Source: Pseudomonadota bacterium
GTDB taxonomy: Bacteria; Pseudomonadota; Alphaproteobacteria; Rhizobiales; Hyphomicrobiaceae
Reading direction: 5' to 3'
DNA length: 6,225 nucleotides
NCBI GenBank assembly: GCA_021812845.1
Contig: JAKAML010000084.1
Span: 1 to 6,225 of the forward strand
Part shown: positions 5,088 to 6,225 of the stretch, in pieces
How positions within the stretch are numbered: position 1 is the first letter of the stretch
Layout of the letters: each line of letters begins with the position of its first letter
Made by a program: the position numbers and the translations under genes
The notes under the pieces: generated by a model
What the model was told of the DNA's origin: nothing
What the model saw: only the letters and a program-made list of their open reading frames with translations
Databases searched by the model: none

Positions 5088-5888
5088 ATGACGAAACTGG
5101 CCCGGACTTTGGGAATGGCAGGTCTCGTGCTTGCCGCGGGCGGCAGTGCCGCCGTCGGGGAAGAGGTCTGCAAGCAATTCGGCCCGCAAGCGCCGCGCGA
5201 CATCACCAGCCTGAAGGGCGCCAGCCCGGTGAAGTTTCCGCTGGCCGGACCAGTCGATGGGATGAACCTCTGCAACATCCACTTCCACGCCCAGGCCGAG
5301 CACAGGGGACCGGGCTACGTGGTGACGTCCGGCGGCGGCACGCACGGCGGCTTCAAATGCAACGAGACGGCGAAACTCACGCCGGCCGAGCTGACCCCGC
5401 CCGCAAACCCGGTCTGCAAGGGCGCCAAGCCGGGCGACACCATCGAGGTGCACTGGGTCTACTCGACCTGCGACGTGAAGGCGGGGAAGGGCCTCGGCGC
5501 CTGCAGCTCCCCGACCTGCAGCAATCCCTCGCTGCGCGTCGAGGCGCAGGTATTCGTGCTCGTCAACGACAGCAAGGCGCTCGACTTCACCCGGTTCGAC
5601 GTGGCCGACAGCGGCCGCCAGCCCAAGGCCTTGCCGCGCCTGACGGGCCAGCCCGTGGTCTATCGCGGGTCGACGACGGGGCCGAGCTACACGCAAGCCA
5701 AGTGCTCGCCGCTGCAGGTGACGTGGAGCGTGCGCCCGCGCTGCGCCAAGCTCGACATCAACTCGCTCGGAAAATGGTGCGCCGGCAACGTCTTCCAGGA
5801 GGACCACGGTCACGGCGTCCGCGGCATCGTGACGAGCACCGACCTGCTCGACCGTGCGGTCGTCGCAGGCCGTGCAGCGAAGCGCTGA
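5088..5888 (+). CDS. Exported delta-class carbonic anhydrase (CA_like family)
   Basis: Predicted to interconvert CO2 and bicarbonate in the periplasm or outside the cell. The 266-aa precursor has an N-terminal signal peptide (hydrophobic 8-23, likely cleavage after AVG at 24). The diagnostic segment is GMNLCNIHFHAQAEHRG (58-74), with His65 and His67 forming HxH. It is followed by THGGF (85-89) and IEVHWVYSTC (119-128), where His122 is the likely third metal ligand. This HxH-plus-later-His layout and the CNIHFH block match delta-class carbonic anhydrases, first described in diatoms and also annotated in bacteria. Assignment is from memory of the motif. Ten cysteines (28, 62, 91, 110, 128, 139, 144, 206, 219, 231) suggest a disulphide-rich fold suited to the periplasm. 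The start is fixed by AGGGGGAGA about 8 nt upstream and by the signal peptide. Two strong hairpins follow the stop. The expressed metal and activity are inferred. Confidence 0.82.
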   Translation: MTKLARTLGMAGLVLAAGGSAAVGEEVCKQFGPQAPRDITSLKGASPVKFPLAGPVDGMNLCNIHFHAQAEHRGPGYVVTSGGGTHGGFKCNETAKLTPAELTPPANPVCKGAKPGDTIEVHWVYSTCDVKAGKGLGACSSPTCSNPSLRVEAQVFVLVNDSKALDFTRFDVADSGRQPKALPRLTGQPVVYRGSTTGPSYTQAKCSPLQVTWSVRPRCAKLDINSLGKWCAGNVFQEDHGHGVRGIVTSTDLLDRAVVAGRAAKR

Positions 5889-5903
5889 CCGCGCTCGACG
5901 GAT

Positions 5904-5933
5904 GTGGCGAGGCGCCCTCGCGCGCCTCGCCAC
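5904..5933 (+). terminator. Strong hairpin downstream of the carbonic anhydrase gene
   Basis: The perfect 12-bp stem GTGGCGAGGCGC / GCGCCTCGCCAC (5904-5915, 5922-5933) with a 6-nt loop begins 15 nt after the stop codon. Position and strength suit a transcription end or a 3'-stabilising structure. No T-run follows, so it is not a classic intrinsic terminator. Confidence 0.6.
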
Positions 5934-5946
5934 GGTGCGTGCCAGG

Positions 5947-5976
5947 CGCCCGGCCACCTCATCTCGCGGCCGGGCG
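5947..5976 (+). terminator. Second hairpin downstream of the carbonic anhydrase gene
   Basis: A perfect 9-bp stem CGCCCGGCC / GGCCGGGCG (5947-5955, 5968-5976) with a 12-nt loop follows the first hairpin by 13 nt. It is followed by GATCCTCGTTCG, weakly T-containing. It may back up the first hairpin or act on its own. Confidence 0.45.
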
Positions 5977-6029
5977 ATCCTCGTTCGACGTCCATCGCGT
6001 CAGCGCCGTGGGCAGGCGCCGGACGCGCC

Positions 6030-6058
6030 TTGTCGCAGGCGCGAACGCGCGCCATATT
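6030..6058 (+). promoter_or_regulatory. Candidate sigma70-type promoter for the gene at 6065
   Basis: TTGTCG (6030-6035) and CATATT (6053-6058) are separated by exactly 17 nt. Transcription would start 6-7 nt after the -10, that is at or next to the A of the ATG at 6065. This fits a leaderless mRNA, and no Shine-Dalgarno is present upstream of that ATG. Confidence 0.45.
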
Positions 6059-6064
6059 CCGCCG

Positions 6065-6225
6065 ATGGCCCGCCCCCCGAGATCCGAGCCGACCGCCAAG
6101 CCCCGTGTCTCGCGCGGCCGCTCAGGCAAGCCCGCACCGCCGCCGGTCGAGACCGCCGCGCGGACACCGGGCTTCGGCGAGGCGCCGCAATCGGCGTTCA
6201 CGGCCGCCGGACCGCTCGGCGCCAT
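6065..6225 (+). CDS. 5' end of an unidentified gene, cut by the window end (possibly uvrB)
   Basis: An ATG-started frame stays open for 53 codons and runs off the window. It begins MARPPRSEPTAKPRVSRGRS, a basic, Pro/Ser/Ala-rich, probably disordered leader, then GFGEAPQSAFTAAGPLGA. I recall alphaproteobacterial UvrB proteins having a disordered N-terminal extension followed by a GF-EAPQ-F block before the helicase domain, so the start of uvrB (excinuclease subunit B of nucleotide excision repair) is a plausible reading. None of the helicase motifs is in the window, so this stays a guess. The start is supported by the promoter-like site at 6030-6058 and by the absence of a better upstream start. 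Confidence 0.55.
   Translation, partial: MARPPRSEPTAKPRVSRGRSGKPAPPPVETAARTPGFGEAPQSAFTAAGPLGA

Larger units (their letters stand above)
5889..6064. other. 176-bp intergenic region with two hairpins and a promoter-like site
   Basis: No gene is seen. In order it holds a 12-bp perfect stem-loop (5904-5933), a 9-bp stem-loop (5947-5976), and a -35/-10 candidate (6030-6058) for the next gene. The reverse strand has open frames here, but they show no recognisable protein features and continue antisense through the carbonic anhydrase gene. Confidence 0.5.

Noticed and set aside
5088..5888. Zeta-class (cadmium) or alpha-class carbonic anhydrase
   Set aside because: The alpha-class active-site pattern and the zeta-class cysteine-ligand arrangement are not evident. 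The CNIHFH block followed by VHW fits the delta class better.
5052..5957. 301-aa minus-strand open frame opposite the carbonic anhydrase gene
   Set aside because: No motif or signal, while the opposite strand has a signal peptide, Shine-Dalgarno and family motif.
5959..6225. Minus-strand open frame reaching the window end
   Set aside because: Antisense to the plus-strand gene start at 6065, with no recognisable protein features.

Overview
The window looks like chromosomal DNA of a high-GC alphaproteobacterium, probably of the order Hyphomicrobiales (Rhizobiales). Three things point there: the very high GC with long antisense open frames, the divergent tadA / rluB-rsmD arrangement, and the close resemblance of the RluB and RsmD sequences to those remembered from that order. 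There is no transposase, integrase, CRISPR array, tRNA or rRNA gene. This is mostly ordinary core genome followed by a less characterised envelope/periplasmic region.

Positions 1-190 are non-coding and hold two short palindromes in a GAGGG/CCCTC-rich stretch that resembles a decayed intergenic repeat. Positions 191-2382 form an RNA-modification module. tadA (tRNA adenosine deaminase, minus strand) is divergent, with only 33 bp between starts, from rluB (23S rRNA pseudouridine synthase, plus strand). rluB overlaps rsmD (16S rRNA G966 methyltransferase) by an ATGA junction. The rluB N-terminus carries six 15-bp in-frame tandem repeats.

Positions 2372-4863 are read on the minus strand. From 5' to 3' they are a secreted protein of unknown function (200 aa), a small membrane-anchored protein with a GTWIxC...GDC motif (100 aa), and a 471-aa patatin-like phospholipase whose 3' end overlaps that of rsmD by 11 bp. 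An 18-bp tandem duplication and a short hairpin lie in the gap before the patatin gene.

Positions 5088-5888 encode, on the plus strand, an exported cysteine-rich protein that I read as a delta-class carbonic anhydrase. It is divergent from the 200-aa secreted protein across a 224-bp intergenic region and is followed by two strong hairpins. From 6065 a further plus-strand gene begins and runs off the window. It is preceded by a well-spaced promoter-like sequence that predicts a leaderless transcript.

The first module acts on decoding and ribosome maturation. The second half is envelope biology: a phospholipase, two small exported or anchored proteins, and a periplasmic CO2/bicarbonate enzyme. 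I see no sequence evidence that the two halves work together, and no clear novel defence or mobile system. The delta-class carbonic anhydrase and its divergent unknown neighbours are the most interesting part.
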